The notes beneath the pieces are model-generated. The model made no database searches and was not told where the DNA came from. It saw nothing but the letters and a program-made list of their open reading frames with translations. This document shows positions 18,391 to 26,898 of a DNA stretch of 64,000 bases, in pieces; the stretch's first letter is position 1; every line of letters begins with the position of its first letter. The stretch lies in NCBI RefSeq assembly GCF_002591915.1, contig NZ_NIHB01000002.1, forward strand, positions 792,886-856,885, given 5' to 3'. Made by a program: the position numbers and the translations under genes. This DNA is from Marinicella litoralis (GTDB lineage: Bacteria; Pseudomonadota; Gammaproteobacteria; Xanthomonadales; Marinicellaceae).

Positions 18391-18771
18391 TTAACTCACA
18401 GCAATGATGGCATCAATCTCAATCAAAGAATCTTTGGGTAATCTGGCCACTTGCACTGCCGCTCTGGCAGGGTAAGGTTCTTGAATGTATTCACCCATGA
18501 TTTGATTCAGCTGAGCGAAATGCTCTAAATCCTGTAAAAACACATTCAGCTTGATCGCGTTTTGCAAAGAAGTGCCCGCCTCATTTGCAATGGCTATCAA
18601 GTTTTTAAACACCTGATGGGCTTGCAATTCAAATTCAGGAGCCAACATTTCACCGGTCGCAGGATCGATTGGAATTTGGCCTGAAGTGTATAAGGTGTTG
18701 CCATGAACAATGGCTTGTGAATAGGTGCCAATGGCAGCAGGTGCTTGATCGGTTTTAATTATTTTTTTCAT
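18391..18771 (-). CDS. ridA: RidA family reactive intermediate/imine deaminase
   Basis: 126 residues, the standard RidA/YjgF length. It hydrolyses reactive enamine/imine intermediates such as 2-aminoacrylate made by PLP enzymes, protecting other PLP enzymes. Signature pieces are GTYSQAIVHGNTLYTSGQIPIDPATGE at the start, a Gly-rich central strand and the catalytic-site Arg in YPARAAVQVARLP, followed by LIEIDAIIAV. The ATG lies inside the end of spoT (17-bp overlap), so translation is likely coupled. In E. coli this place between spoT and recG is taken by trmH. Confidence 0.95.
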   Translation of the reverse strand: MKKIIKTDQAPAAIGTYSQAIVHGNTLYTSGQIPIDPATGEMLAPEFELQAHQVFKNLIAIANEAGTSLQNAIKLNVFLQDLEHFAQLNQIMGEYIQEPYPARAAVQVARLPKDSLIEIDAIIAVS

Positions 18772-20905
18772 GATAAACTCTTTTTACATTCAATACTTCT
18801 GGACGACTTTGCAATTGACCCATTAAATTTTGAGCGTGTCTTTTGCTTTCGACTTCGACAACAAACAACAATTGAGAAAAACCCGTGTCTTTGTCTTTTT
18901 GATCGATGGTAACAATATTAACATCTTCACCCGCTATCACAGACGCCAAGTTAGCCAAAACACCGGTTCGATTCACCACATCAACCTCCAATGAAGTTTT
19001 AAAAACCCCTGAGGTATTGATGTTCCAACTACAATAGACCTTTCTTTCCGGCGAACTTTTTAAAGTTTCAAACAAATTAATACAGGCACTGCGATGAATC
19101 ACCACACCTTTGGCCGGACTGAGGTACCCCGTAATGTCATCACCTGGTAATGGCAAACAACAATTGGGATAGTTGACAATTGAGCCCTCTGTACCATCAA
19201 TGCTCAACGACTCTTTGGGCTGATAATCCTTATCCAGTTTACGCTGTTTCATCAGCGGCATTAATTTCCTCGCCGCTATAGATGGCAACAACCGCCCAAA
19301 AGCAAAGGACTTCAACAGTTCATCCATACTGTTTAACTGGTAGTGTTTGAGTACCCGCTTAATAGACCTTGTATCCAATTTTTCAAATGAATGGCCAAAA
19401 GTATCTAAGGCCCTGTCTAACATGCGATGACCCAACACCAAAGCATCTTCATCCTTGATGTCTTTAAGTTCTTTTCGAATAGCTGTTCTGGCTTTACTGG
19501 TTACTACAATGCGCAACCATTCAGCGTTCACTGTCAATCCACTGGCTGTTTTGATAGATACAGTGTCACCCGTATCCAATACCTGAGACAATGTTGCGGG
19601 ATTGCCATTAATCAAACCACTTTCAGCATGAGTACCCACTGAAGTGTGAATGGCAAAAGCAAAATCTAAAACACAGGATTTACTGGGTAATTGTACGATG
19701 TCGCCTTTGGGAGTAAAAACATAAATTTCATCGGTACCTAAATCCCCTTTTAGGTTTTCATAAAACTCCAATGAACTGCCTGAGTCTTTTTGGATTTTCA
19801 ACAGGGAGTTAAGCCAACTTCGGGCTTTGGTCAAAGATTGGGTTTGTTGGGCATTTTTGTGTTTATACAACCAATGTGCTGCCACACCAGCTTCAGACAA
19901 CTGATCCATTTCTTCGGTTCTGATTTGAACTTCCAGTTTCATACCAAACGGCCCGGTTACCACTGAATGCAATGACTGATAACCATTCTGTTTAGGTACC
20001 GCTATATAATCTTTAAAACCATTTTCATTGGGTGGATATAAGTTATGAATAACCCCCAATGCCAAGTAACATTGATGCAATTCCTTAACCACAATCCTGA
20101 CACCAAACAAATCATGAATGTCTTCTATATCAACCTGTTTGGATTTGATCTTTTTGTATGTGCTATAGGGCGACTTTTTGCGCCCAGTAACCTCGGCATG
20201 CATGGATGATTCCAGCAAGGCTTTTTCAATGTTTTTACGTATCTTTTCAACTGCTTTTTTTCGATTACCGGCAATTTGAGTCGAGGTTTCATGAATGGAT
20301 TTGTATTGATTGGGATGCAGGGCTTTAAAAGCATGGTCTTCCAACTCATGCTGAATGGCTTTCAAACCCATACGCTCAGCTATTGGTGCATAAACATCCA
20401 AAGTTTCTCGAGAAATCCTGCGTTGTCCTGATGTGCTCATGGCCGCAATGGTTCGCATGTTATGCAATCTATCGGACAATTTAATGATAATGACTCGGAT
20501 GTCATCAGCCATGGCAAACAACATTTTTACGAAGGTTTCAGCCTGTGCTTCCTTCAAGTTTCTGAATTTCAACTTATCCAGTTTGGTAACAGCCTCAACT
20601 AAATTTGCCACATCAACATTGAAATGTTTGGTGATATCAGCGTGTGTAATATCGGTGTCTTCTATGGTGTCATGCAATACGCCAGCGATCAAAGTATCCA
20701 CATCCACGCGCAATTCGGCCAGAACTGTGGCCACTGTTATTGGGTGGGTGATGTAAGGTTCGCCAGATTTGCGTATCTGTTTTTCATGCGCTGCCGCACC
20801 AAAGTGAACCGCTTTTCTGAGCTTTAACTTTTCTTCGGGATTAAGGTAAGGGTTGGTTGTTTCTTTGAGCGTTTTAAAAGCAGATTGAACGGCTTTGTGG
20901 CTCAT
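18755..20905 (-). CDS. spoT: Bifunctional (p)ppGpp synthetase/hydrolase SpoT (RSH family)
   Basis: About 716 residues from the ATG at 20905. A GTG at 20944 would add 13. Domains in order: HD hydrolase with the intact HDTIEDTD (around residue 80) preceded by SGEPYITHP; synthetase with FGVRIVV and NGYQSLHSVV; TGS (DEIYVFTPKGDIVQLP); zinc-finger/helical region with CCLPLPGDDI; and C-terminal ACT (VVNRTGVLANLASVI). Retention of the HD residues marks it as a SpoT/Rel-type enzyme able to degrade the alarmone, and the synthetase part appears intact. It follows rpoZ (65 bp gap) and overlaps ridA, the classic rpoZ-spoT arrangement. Confidence 0.95.
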   Translation of the reverse strand: MSHKAVQSAFKTLKETTNPYLNPEEKLKLRKAVHFGAAAHEKQIRKSGEPYITHPITVATVLAELRVDVDTLIAGVLHDTIEDTDITHADITKHFNVDVANLVEAVTKLDKLKFRNLKEAQAETFVKMLFAMADDIRVIIIKLSDRLHNMRTIAAMSTSGQRRISRETLDVYAPIAERMGLKAIQHELEDHAFKALHPNQYKSIHETSTQIAGNRKKAVEKIRKNIEKALLESSMHAEVTGRKKSPYSTYKKIKSKQVDIEDIHDLFGVRIVVKELHQCYLALGVIHNLYPPNENGFKDYIAVPKQNGYQSLHSVVTGPFGMKLEVQIRTEEMDQLSEAGVAAHWLYKHKNAQQTQSLTKARSWLNSLLKIQKDSGSSLEFYENLKGDLGTDEIYVFTPKGDIVQLPSKSCVLDFAFAIHTSVGTHAESGLINGNPATLSQVLDTGDTVSIKTASGLTVNAEWLRIVVTSKARTAIRKELKDIKDEDALVLGHRMLDRALDTFGHSFEKLDTRSIKRVLKHYQLNSMDELLKSFAFGRLLPSIAARKLMPLMKQRKLDKDYQPKESLSIDGTEGSIVNYPNCCLPLPGDDITGYLSPAKGVVIHRSACINLFETLKSSPERKVYCSWNINTSGVFKTSLEVDVVNRTGVLANLASVIAGEDVNIVTIDQKDKDTGFSQLLFVVEVESKRHAQNLMGQLQSRPEVLNVKRVYHEKNN

Positions 20906-20970
20906 TGTGTTGGAGGTGAATGATAACTCACTCACATCCAGCACCTATCGATTGATTTGTTGATAAAACG

Positions 20971-21249
20971 CTATTCTGCGTCTTCATTGTCTTGAGTTTC
21001 AGCTGCTGCATTCCATGCATCCAACTCTCTGGCTCGTTTCGCTTCTAATTCCAATTCAGCCAACACTTCATCATTGATTTTATCTTCAGCAATTTCTCTC
21101 AATGCCAATACAGTGGGTTTGTCATTTTCTTCATCAACCATTGGCTCTTGTCCATTGGCAATCAATCGTGCGCGTTTGGCCGCCATCAATACCAAATCAA
21201 ATCTGTTCGGTACTTTTTCTAAACAATCTTCTACTGTGACTCGTGCCAT
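20971..21249 (-). CDS. rpoZ: RNA polymerase omega subunit
   Basis: 92 residues (E. coli 91). The N-terminal [28 protein letters not shown] is the diagnostic omega signature that wraps the beta' C-terminus, followed by [13 protein letters not shown] and an acidic, variable tail. It assists RNA polymerase assembly and is part of the DksA/ppGpp-responsive surface, which makes its position directly before spoT meaningful. gmk, which precedes rpoZ in many gammaproteobacteria, is absent. Upstream on the same strand, after a ~90-bp gap, is bepA. Confidence 0.97.
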   Translation of the reverse strand: MARVTVEDCLEKVPNRFDLVLMAAKRARLIANGQEPMVDEENDKPTVLALREIAEDKINDEVLAELELEAKRARELDAWNAAAETQDNEDAE

Positions 21250-21337
21250 AATATTTCCATCAATTTCAAGCTAATCGCGCATTGTAATCAAAAAGCCATT
21301 AGAATTCAAAACAAATACACCAAGAATTCAACAATAA

Positions 21338-22816
21338 TCACCTTCCAATCCCTTTATCTGCTGCGATTTCTTGCTGCCTTTCTTTATCAGTGATTAAAGG
21401 CTCATATTTAGCAATCAAAGCATTAATGACCGATGATTGATAATAATCCAAGCCATCATCCTTTTTTAAATTCCGCAAAATCCTTACGGCCCGATAATTC
21501 CTGCCCATTAAATGCTCTTTGCGAGCCATCGACTCTCCAGCTTGTATGGGCTTCAGCGCATTGTAATAGGCTATCGATAACAGGTCATAATAATGAGGGT
21601 TGTTGGGTTGCAACATGGTCAACTTGCGTAAATTCTTAATCGCTTGATCTATCCACTCAAATGATTTTGATTGCAACAAGATGTTAGCTGTAGTTTCTAA
21701 TACCGTTTCATTACCATCATTCCATTTTAGCAATTGATCAATCTTCGATTTTGCCGCCTCGGCATCTACCTTGGCCAGAATTTGCACCTCCAATAAATCA
21801 ACCAAATGTTTAACACTGGGTTCTGGATTGATTTTTGCAATGGTTTTCAATGCTGCATTGAACTGATTTTGTCTGAACTGATGTAATGCATAACCATACA
21901 AATTGGCTTGCTTGTGGGTATCATCAGTGCTTAATGCGCCCAAATAATAGGCCTCTAAATCAGTAAACTCATCAATGGTCATCACCCTGATTCGCTCTTT
22001 AACGTAGTTGTATATAACTGATTCCACATAATCCTTTTTGGGAAAAGCTTTCAATCTATTCTTGGCTTCCGTGACGCGGTTTACTGACAATGGATGGGTT
22101 CTTAAATATTCGGGAAGTTGATACCTGGGGTCAATCCTGTTTTTTTGCATCAGTTTGGCAAAAAAGTCAGACATCCCTTCAGGGTTAAGGCCCGCTTGAT
22201 ACAAGGTATTGATACCCACCCTATCCGCTTCGTATTCATGGTATCGAGTGAAGTTGATGGCCAATTGTTGTTGAATTGCTGACATACTGGCCGCAATGGC
22301 GATGGGCGCATCACCGCTGTTGGAAGTTTGTGCGGCGGCCACTGCAGCCAACATGCCCAGCAAAATTGGTATGGTGGACTTTTGTTGTTTGGCCATCATC
22401 CGTGAAATGTGTCGCTGATTAACATGCGCAATTTCATGAGCCAATACACCGGCCAATTCGCTTTCTGTTGCAGTTTCCAGCATCAACCCAGAATAAATAA
22501 CCACCAATCCACCGGGGTATGCTGATGCATTGATGACATTGGCTGGTACCATGAAAAAATCAAAAGGCTGTTCAGGCTTTCCGGAATAAGCAGCCAGCTG
22601 ATACCCTAAATGATAAATATAAGAAGCCACCACCGGATCGGTCATGACAAAGTTATACTGATACATTTGTTCTTTGATACTTTGTCTGTACCGTTGTTCA
22701 TCATCAGCAGACAACACCTTATCTGCAGGATTGCCTAGATCTGGCAACTTAAATTCTGCCCATGCCAAGTTTCCCACGTAAAACAGGATGATAATTGCGA
22801 GTGATATTTTTTTCAT
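21338..22816 (-). CDS. bepA: BepA-type periplasmic M48 metalloprotease/chaperone with TPR domain
   Basis: 492 residues from MKKISLAIIILF (ATG 22816; 22822 also possible). A signal peptide ends near AWAEF. The M48 zinc protease domain holds HEIAHVNQRH (HExxH) and, ~70 residues on, the third ligand region YEADRVG. PGGLVVIYSGLM matches the NAYAxPGG-type motif of the family. A C-terminal ~200-residue helical TPR-like half follows. BepA promotes LptD assembly and degrades stalled outer-membrane proteins at the BAM complex. bamC is also in this window. The upstream codons in frame look non-coding and were dropped. Confidence 0.88.
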   Translation of the reverse strand: MKKISLAIIILFYVGNLAWAEFKLPDLGNPADKVLSADDEQRYRQSIKEQMYQYNFVMTDPVVASYIYHLGYQLAAYSGKPEQPFDFFMVPANVINASAYPGGLVVIYSGLMLETATESELAGVLAHEIAHVNQRHISRMMAKQQKSTIPILLGMLAAVAAAQTSNSGDAPIAIAASMSAIQQQLAINFTRYHEYEADRVGINTLYQAGLNPEGMSDFFAKLMQKNRIDPRYQLPEYLRTHPLSVNRVTEAKNRLKAFPKKDYVESVIYNYVKERIRVMTIDEFTDLEAYYLGALSTDDTHKQANLYGYALHQFRQNQFNAALKTIAKINPEPSVKHLVDLLEVQILAKVDAEAAKSKIDQLLKWNDGNETVLETTANILLQSKSFEWIDQAIKNLRKLTMLQPNNPHYYDLLSIAYYNALKPIQAGESMARKEHLMGRNYRAVRILRNLKKDDGLDYYQSSVINALIAKYEPLITDKERQQEIAADKGIGR

Positions 22817-22976
22817 AGTCATATTGTAGACATCTGACAAGTAAATACATGTAAAATTCAAACAGAATATTGTTATTTATTACCAATTGGATTATTTTCC
22901 ATCAGTAATGATAAATTCAAATGACTTAACAAGTTTTTTATAGGGTAAATCCGCCTCTAGAAAACAGACAACAACC

Positions 22977-23306
22977 ATGAAATTTAACCTACTTATCAAC
23001 CCAATACATTCTTGGCAAGACAGCAATGACCATGCATTGATACTGGTCCAGTCGATGATTAACCACGGGCATCAAATCAATGCTGTGTTCTTCTATGGTG
23101 AATCTTCACAGATCGCCGCTAAACCAGATTTTCAAATTAGCTGGAAAAAACTGATTCAACAACAAACATTTGATCTGTTGATATGTAGGACCATGATTGA
23201 ATACCATGAAATCAAACCCCAGCTTGAACCTGAGTTTAAAATTGTGGGCATGGGTCATTTAACATTGGCTATGGAACAAAGTGACAGAACTGTGGAGCTG
23301 GTTTGA
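22977..23306 (+). CDS. tusD: Sulfur relay protein TusD (DsrE family)
   Basis: 109 residues. Part of the TusBCD hexamer that takes persulfide sulfur from TusA and passes it to TusE for MnmA-dependent 2-thiolation of U34 in tRNA. The fold and ends match TusD: HGHQINAVFFYGESS, then the sulfur-carrying Cys70 in LLICRTM, then GMGHLTLAMEQSDRTVEL, which aligns with GLGALAEASLTCDRVV in E. coli. The first gene of a five-gene unit, it overlaps tusC by 4 bp (ATGA type). Confidence 0.9.
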   Translation: MKFNLLINPIHSWQDSNDHALILVQSMINHGHQINAVFFYGESSQIAAKPDFQISWKKLIQQQTFDLLICRTMIEYHEIKPQLEPEFKIVGMGHLTLAMEQSDRTVELV

Positions 23307-23602
23307 TGAAGTGCCTCTTTGTAATCAATGAACAGCTAAGCGACCAGCAAATTGAACGTCAGTATCTATTAATGATTGCCATGCTCAACTTTGATTTTGA
23401 GGTTAATCTGGTTTTCATGGATGGCGCTCATGAGATGTGGCTCAATCATGAAAGTCATACAAAACACCTCAATGCCCTGACCATGTATGGTGCTAAATGT
23501 CACAGCTTCACAACCTCTTTTAATTCATCAGAACACAAGCATGATTTGCTTAATCAAGCGGCTTTCAATGCATTAAAAAACGACATGGATTTTATATCAT
23601 GA
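23303..23602 (+). CDS. tusC: Sulfur relay protein TusC (DsrF family)
   Basis: 99 residues, shorter than the E. coli protein (119) and divergent. The N-terminal MMKCLFVINEQLSDQQIERQYLLMIAMLNFDFEVNLVFMDGA fits the DsrE/F fold (beta strand, helix, VxLVFxDGA strand). The position between TusD and TusB decides the call. It overlaps both neighbours by 4 bp, so translation is coupled, as expected for subunits made in equal amounts. The C-terminal strand normally ending ILRF is reduced to MDFIS. Confidence 0.82.
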   Translation: MMKCLFVINEQLSDQQIERQYLLMIAMLNFDFEVNLVFMDGAHEMWLNHESHTKHLNALTMYGAKCHSFTTSFNSSEHKHDLLNQAAFNALKNDMDFIS

Positions 23603-23865
23603 GCACTTTGCATTTATACCACTGGGAAAATACAGTTGGCTTGAAACACCGAATCAAGCTGATGAACCAAGAGGACAGCTTGGTTATTTATGGGCACGTG
23701 ACAGAAGCCGAATTGAATGCCATTCAAGGTATATTTACCCGCATTGGTATCAATTGGTACCTTGTAAACAATCCCAATGAGCCCCACATCAACGATAACT
23801 GTATAAATCATGATGATTGGCTTAAGTTAATTATCAGCAATCAAAATTGTTTTGCTTGGAAATGA
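23599..23865 (+). CDS. tusB: Sulfur relay protein TusB (DsrH family)
   Basis: 88 residues (E. coli 95). MSTLHLYHW matches the TusB/DsrH opening (MLHxxxxSP), followed by a short helix, SLVIYGHVTEAEL and a terminal region containing Cys (NQNCFAWK). It completes TusBCD. The stop overlaps the TusE start as ATGA. TusB is the least conserved subunit, so the call leans on context. Confidence 0.82.
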   Translation: MSTLHLYHWENTVGLKHRIKLMNQEDSLVIYGHVTEAELNAIQGIFTRIGINWYLVNNPNEPHINDNCINHDDWLKLIISNQNCFAWK

Positions 23866-24173
23866 AAGAATTAGAATTAGACCAACATGGCCACTTAATT
23901 AATCAAGAACAATGGTCAGAACAAACAGCTGTTGCACTGGCACGCACAGATGGTATGACATTGACCGATGATCATTGGTTGATCATTCATGCTGTCAGAG
24001 AAATTTACAGCATCACTGGCGAAACCCCACCCATGCGTCTGCTGATTAAAGCTTTGAATCAAAGCATTGAATTTGAAATTAATTCTCGTTTTTTATACCG
24101 TTTGTATCCAGATGGTCCAGTCAGATATGCCAGTAAACACGCCGGCTTACCTAAACCCAAACATTGTATGTAA
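23862..24173 (+). CDS. tusE: Sulfur carrier protein TusE (DsrC-like)
   Basis: 103 residues from the ATG at 23862, chosen because it overlaps the tusB stop. Accepts sulfur from TusBCD on its C-terminal cysteine and presents it to MnmA-tRNA. Motifs: LDQHGHLINQEQWSEQTA, LTDDHWLIIHAVREIY and the terminal GLPKPKHCM with the functional Cys as penultimate residue. Only this cysteine is present at the tail, as in TusE. True DsrC of sulfur oxidisers carries a second cysteine about ten residues earlier. In E. coli tusE is unlinked from tusDCB. Here all four form one operon. Confidence 0.93.
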   Translation: MKELELDQHGHLINQEQWSEQTAVALARTDGMTLTDDHWLIIHAVREIYSITGETPPMRLLIKALNQSIEFEINSRFLYRLYPDGPVRYASKHAGLPKPKHCM

Positions 24174-24175
24174 TT

Positions 24176-24427
24176 ATGAACAAAATCATCATCTACAGCA
24201 CCCAATTGTGCCCATACTGCAACGCAGCCAAACAACTGTTAAACAGCAAAGGTCTTAAGTATGAAGAGATCAGGGTTGATTTAGACCGTCAAGAACGAGC
24301 GATCATGATGCAAAGGTCTGGCCGAACCAGTGTGCCACAAATATTCATAGGCGAAAAACACATTGGTGGATTTGATGATTTAAATGCCTTGAATCGATCT
24401 GGCAAATTGGATCAGTTACTGAAGTAA
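24176..24427 (+). CDS. grxC: Glutaredoxin (GrxC type)
   Basis: 83 residues. A dithiol glutaredoxin with active site CPYC at 12-15 after IIIYSTQL, the cis-Pro motif TSVPQIF and the glutathione-binding IGGFDDLNAL. The length and motif match class I Grx3. The ATG lies 2 bp after the tusE stop, so it is the fifth cistron of the tus operon. A role in reducing persulfide or disulfide intermediates of that relay is plausible but inferred only from position. Its stop directly abuts that of the convergent AI-2E permease gene. Confidence 0.93.
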   Translation: MNKIIIYSTQLCPYCNAAKQLLNSKGLKYEEIRVDLDRQERAIMMQRSGRTSVPQIFIGEKHIGGFDDLNALNRSGKLDQLLK

Positions 24428-25495
24428 TTAATTTTCATTTGTGGCTGGGATGATTTTTTTCGGCCAAGATTCAATGATGGCATTGACCAGTGTGGCCAAT
24501 GGAATGGCAAAGAAAACGCCCCAGAAACCCCAAACACCACCAAAGAACAAAACCGCCACTATGATGGCAACTGGATGCAAGTTAGTCACTTCAGAAAATA
24601 ACCATGGCACCAGTACATTGCCATCAAGCATTTGAATCACACCATAAGAAATCATCACATATGCAAATGACCACGTCCAACCAAATTGGACAAAACCCAC
24701 CAATGCTATGGGTACAGTCACAGCAACAGCCCCAATAAATGGAACCAACACTGAAAACCCAGTCAAAGTAGCCAATAACACAGCATACTGCAGGTCCAAA
24801 AATACAAACACAATATAACTGCTTAAGCCAACCAATAAAATTTCAAATGCCTTGCCTCGAACATAGTTGCCAATTTGAGCATCGACTTGGTGCCAAACAG
24901 ACAATGTCAATTTAGAGTCTTTGGGGATAAATTGGCGCAACCAAGTCACTATGACTGCTTTGTCTTTCAACAAAAAGAAAACCAAAATAGGCATCACCAC
25001 CAAAAAAACAGCAATTGAAAAAGCTGAAAACACCGAAGAAACTGTTTTACCTAAAATGGTTTGGCCCATGTTAGACATCTCATTGGTTACACTGACTATC
25101 AAGGAATCGACTTGTGCTTCTTTAATCATGGTGGGGTATTTATCTGGTAACGCTTTCAGAAAATCCAAACCTGTCGCAATATACGCAGGTAGCGACTGAG
25201 CCAACTGTGTCACTTGGGAAGTCAATTTCGGCACCAGCCAAATAATAAGTACAAACATCACCGCAATAAAGATTAAAAACACCAACCCCACTGCCAACAC
25301 GCGCGGGACTTTTAATTTTTCCAACCGAACAATGACACTCTCTAATAAATATGCCACCACAATACTGGTTAAAAAAGGAGCCAAGGGTTTGCCAAAATAG
25401 ATGACAAAAACAAATCCGAAGATCAATGCAGAAATGAGGATGACTATTTGAGGGTCAGAGAAGTTTCGCTTAAACCAGCTTGAAATTACATTCAT
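24428..25495 (-). CDS. AI-2E family (PerM/YdgG-like) membrane transporter
   Basis: 355 residues. About seven or eight hydrophobic helices in the family order: two near the N-terminus, a long amphipathic soluble region (residues about 90-145), then a dense group ending in GFSVLVPFIGAVAVTVPIAL and LHPVAIIVAVLFFGGVWGFWGVFFAIPLA, the diagnostic end of this family. Members include putative permeases, the AI-2 exporter TqsA and sodium/proton antiporters, so the substrate is not assignable. It is a single gene, convergent with the glutaredoxin gene. Confidence 0.88.
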   Translation of the reverse strand: MNVISSWFKRNFSDPQIVILISALIFGFVFVIYFGKPLAPFLTSIVVAYLLESVIVRLEKLKVPRVLAVGLVFLIFIAVMFVLIIWLVPKLTSQVTQLAQSLPAYIATGLDFLKALPDKYPTMIKEAQVDSLIVSVTNEMSNMGQTILGKTVSSVFSAFSIAVFLVVMPILVFFLLKDKAVIVTWLRQFIPKDSKLTLSVWHQVDAQIGNYVRGKAFEILLVGLSSYIVFVFLDLQYAVLLATLTGFSVLVPFIGAVAVTVPIALVGFVQFGWTWSFAYVMISYGVIQMLDGNVLVPWLFSEVTNLHPVAIIVAVLFFGGVWGFWGVFFAIPLATLVNAIIESWPKKIIPATNEN

Positions 25496-25532
25496 TGTTA
25501 AACCAGGGGTGTTTGGTTAATAGAACCTGTAA

Positions 25533-26756
25533 TCAAAAAATGAACAACCAAGACAACACAGCTTCCGTGTGCTTTCCTTTGAGTTCGCTGCTTACACTGC
25601 CAAAATCAGTTCGACCAAAATTCAAGGGTTTGGGCGCAAAACTGGCATATAAGTCTAATTCGCCACCAAACAAGGGGGTGCTCAAACCAACACGCACGCT
25701 GTATGGCGCTGAGATGGCGTTAAGAATGGTGGTTAAATCTCTGTCTGTAGCTGGTGGTTGTTGACGACCAGCATATTCCAAATTCAATTTCGCGCCACCT
25801 TTGAATGCATGCTCATAACTGAATGAAAAAACCGTGTGGTCATCCCATAAAAAATCTGGGCTTTCAAAATCATTCAAAAATGTTAAGAAAATATCAGGAT
25901 AAGATCTGCTCACAAAAGCGTTGATGTCACTGTAAAAGCTGTGAGTCGCTCGCAATGTCACCGTGTCATTGTCAGAAATTCCAAAACCAACAGCCATGTC
26001 AATTTTTTCTGGGATATCAAAATCAGCAGGATCAGCCTGCACGCCCAGTAAACGACTGAACCCATCCATGTCAATTTTAGATTGGTATTTGGTGTCAATA
26101 ACGAAGCGACTGAAAACCCTTTGTGATATGCCTAAATTCAAACCCAAGCCATTACTGGTTTCGGTGTAACTGACAGAATACAAATCCAGTTGATCAAACC
26201 CATTTATTTCTGAGGCTAAAAAATTGATGTCTGAGTAATTTTGTTGAGCAAAGACCACCGCTAAACTCAATTCTGAATTGTCATTCACACGATATGCAAA
26301 TCCTGGGGCAAAGATACTGCGCCTGAAGGAATCTTTATCAGTTAACAAAAAGGGATCGTATTGAAAATGGTTTTCCCTGAAGCTCACTGTTTTCAAAAAT
26401 GATTGATCGTAGTCGAAGGTAAAGAAGTATGATTTGCCATCGGTTAAATTTTTCAGCTGATGAAACCTGTCGGCATTGAAATACATTTTGGCACCTTGAA
26501 AGCTCAAAGCGTCGGCAAACTGGTCAATTTGGTTCAGTTGCAGGTTGGAATAAAAATTAGGAAAAATACGATTGGCAATGTCATTGCGCCAATGACCTAG
26601 ATCCATTTTTCCATCCAACAGATTCAAGTCAGTGGATGAATATTGCCAAGAATAGCCTTCTTCCACAGACGAATAGGCATCAGCAAATGATGCATTATGC
26701 ATCAAGCCAATAGCCAACATCACTGAATAGGTTGTTTTTATAAGGTTTTTAAACAT
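25533..26756 (-). CDS. Putative outer-membrane beta-barrel protein (OmpP1/FadL-like)
   Basis: 407 residues with a signal peptide (MFKNLIKTTYSVMLAIGLMHNASFADA). The mature part is made of alternating hydrophobic/polar strands such as YDQSFLKTVSFRENHF and LSLAVVFAQQNY, and ends LSWLFIF, with the C-terminal aromatic residue recognised by BAM. The overall look is that of an outer-membrane porin of the FadL/OmpP1 sort (RSIFAPGFAYRVNDNSELSLAV, later a VRVGLSTPLFGG strand), but no decisive motif is present and the substrate is unknown. It is probably a single-gene unit with the idh gene downstream of nothing shared. Confidence 0.7.
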   Translation of the reverse strand: MFKNLIKTTYSVMLAIGLMHNASFADAYSSVEEGYSWQYSSTDLNLLDGKMDLGHWRNDIANRIFPNFYSNLQLNQIDQFADALSFQGAKMYFNADRFHQLKNLTDGKSYFFTFDYDQSFLKTVSFRENHFQYDPFLLTDKDSFRRSIFAPGFAYRVNDNSELSLAVVFAQQNYSDINFLASEINGFDQLDLYSVSYTETSNGLGLNLGISQRVFSRFVIDTKYQSKIDMDGFSRLLGVQADPADFDIPEKIDMAVGFGISDNDTVTLRATHSFYSDINAFVSRSYPDIFLTFLNDFESPDFLWDDHTVFSFSYEHAFKGGAKLNLEYAGRQQPPATDRDLTTILNAISAPYSVRVGLSTPLFGGELDLYASFAPKPLNFGRTDFGSVSSELKGKHTEAVLSWLFIF

Positions 26757-26898
26757 TTATCTAATATTTCGCCGTATGGTGAATAATGGCAAAAAAACAA
26801 CAAAAAGTCAATTTTTCACCACTAAATACCCTAAAAAAAGCCGATAAAAACCGAATGGTTGTTGCAAAAACACAACACGACCGAAATAACTGCCCTGT

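Noticed and set aside
22977..24173. Interpretation of the tus genes as dsrEFH-dsrC of a sulfur oxidiser
   Set aside because: The TusE homologue has only the terminal Cys and no dsrAB or other sulfur-oxidation gene is beside it.
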